5,382 nucleotides of DNA from Candidatus Aenigmatarchaeota archaeon (lineage in GTDB: Archaea > Aenigmatarchaeota > Aenigmatarchaeia > Aenigmatarchaeales > DAIDAN01). Shown piece by piece: positions 4,981 to 5,382 of this stretch. The first letter of the stretch is position 1. Each line of letters opens with the position of its first letter. The translations under genes were made by a program, and so were the position numbers. The notes below the pieces were generated by a model. That model searched no databases. It saw nothing but the letters and a program-made list of their open reading frames with translations, and was not told where the DNA came from. The stretch covers positions 1-5,382 of the forward strand of contig DAIDAN010000042.1 in the NCBI GenBank assembly GCA_027310605.1. Direction: 5' to 3'.

Positions 4981-5382
4981 TTATATCAGCTGCTTCATCG
5001 AAACCGTCTGGTCGGGTGAGAGCGCGATTTTCCATATCCTGACCTCGTCGATTGTGCCGTTGAAATAATATGTCGGAGAGTATGAATCTGCAGAGCCTAT
5101 GCTGACCCAGCTTGTCTTATTTCCGATGTTTTGTGCAGTGCCCGAACAAATCTTGTCTTTGTTTCCATTGACATATAAAGTGGTATTTCCTGTCGCCGAA
5201 GAATATGTGCCCGCAACATTATACCAAACCCCTTTTTGCAATGCAATATTTCCGCTGCATACAACATTCCAGCCTCCAGCGACAGCGTTTCCTATCAGCA
5301 AAGAAGCGTAATTTGTATTAACGGCAAAAAAATATGTATAGCTTCCCTTGGTTGCGACGATGCCATAAGTAGACATTGTTCC
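4981..5382 (-). CDS. C-terminal LamG / concanavalin A-like domain of a surface protein, cut by right edge
   Basis: The frame is open from the right edge for 133 codons and stops at 4983-4981. It encodes the end of a LamG-type jelly-roll domain, a fold usually used extracellularly to bind sugars or proteins. Visible signatures are the strand pair GIVATKGSYTYFFAV, then KGVWYNVAGTYSSATGNTTLYVNG (the typical W-x-x-V/I-A-G-T-Y ... L-Y-V-N-G core), SWVSIGSADS, and FNGTIDEVRIWKIALSPDQ (the family's G-x-I-D-E-V-R-I-W ending). Only a few residues follow, so the domain is at the protein's C-terminus with no membrane anchor there. An in-frame ATG at 5376 exists, but it falls within the domain, so the gene most likely begins beyond the window. 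A pilin gene follows after 31 nt, suggesting a surface-protein cluster. The ligand and full domain layout cannot be seen. Confidence 0.8.
   Translation of the reverse strand, partial: GTMSTYGIVATKGSYTYFFAVNTNYASLLIGNAVAGGWNVVCSGNIALQKGVWYNVAGTYSSATGNTTLYVNGNKDKICSGTAQNIGNKTSWVSIGSADSYSPTYYFNGTIDEVRIWKIALSPDQTVSMKQLI

Overview
The window reads as archaeal chromosomal DNA, and every recognisable gene lies on the minus strand. The main evidence is an adjacent pair of genes for GatD and GatE, the two subunits of the archaea-only Glu-tRNA(Gln) amidotransferase. Two small type IV pilin-like proteins with archaeal class III signal peptides support this. So do A/T-rich TATA-like boxes about 25 nt before likely leaderless start codons. 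The small cysteine-containing pilins, the LamG-type surface protein and the compact layout would fit a DPANN-type lineage, but that placement is inference.

Layout in the direction of transcription (right to left): the C-terminal end of a LamG/concanavalin A-like extracellular protein (5382-4981, cut by the right edge); a pilin-like protein (4949-4482); a 250-nt gene-free spacer rich in short repeats (4481-4232); gatD (4231-2849); a 121-nt spacer; gatE (2727-880); a 110-nt spacer; a second pilin-like protein (769-296); and an open frame with no start codon that encodes a PD-(D/E)XK (Mrr-like) restriction endonuclease domain and runs off the left edge (326-1).

GatD and GatE together amidate Glu-tRNA(Gln) to Gln-tRNA(Gln). 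GatD releases ammonia from an amide donor, and GatE binds the tRNA, activates the glutamate and receives the ammonia. The two pilins and the LamG protein are surface products and are not obviously linked to GatDE. The restriction-type domain is probably the tail of a damaged restriction or methylase-restriction gene.

The least ordinary content is between the genes. A perfect 29-bp inverted repeat (811-839 and 2807-2835) brackets gatE, and a weaker match continues inward. A 13-bp motif, TCAWKYCGTAATG, occurs once before gatE and three times in the spacer before gatD. The same spacer holds a third copy of a 10-bp core of the inverted repeat and a roughly 75-bp imperfect hairpin. These could be a shared control system for gatD and gatE, or decayed ends of a small mobile or invertible element. 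No RNA gene, CRISPR array or intact transposase was seen, and no gene-free stretch exceeds 300 nt.
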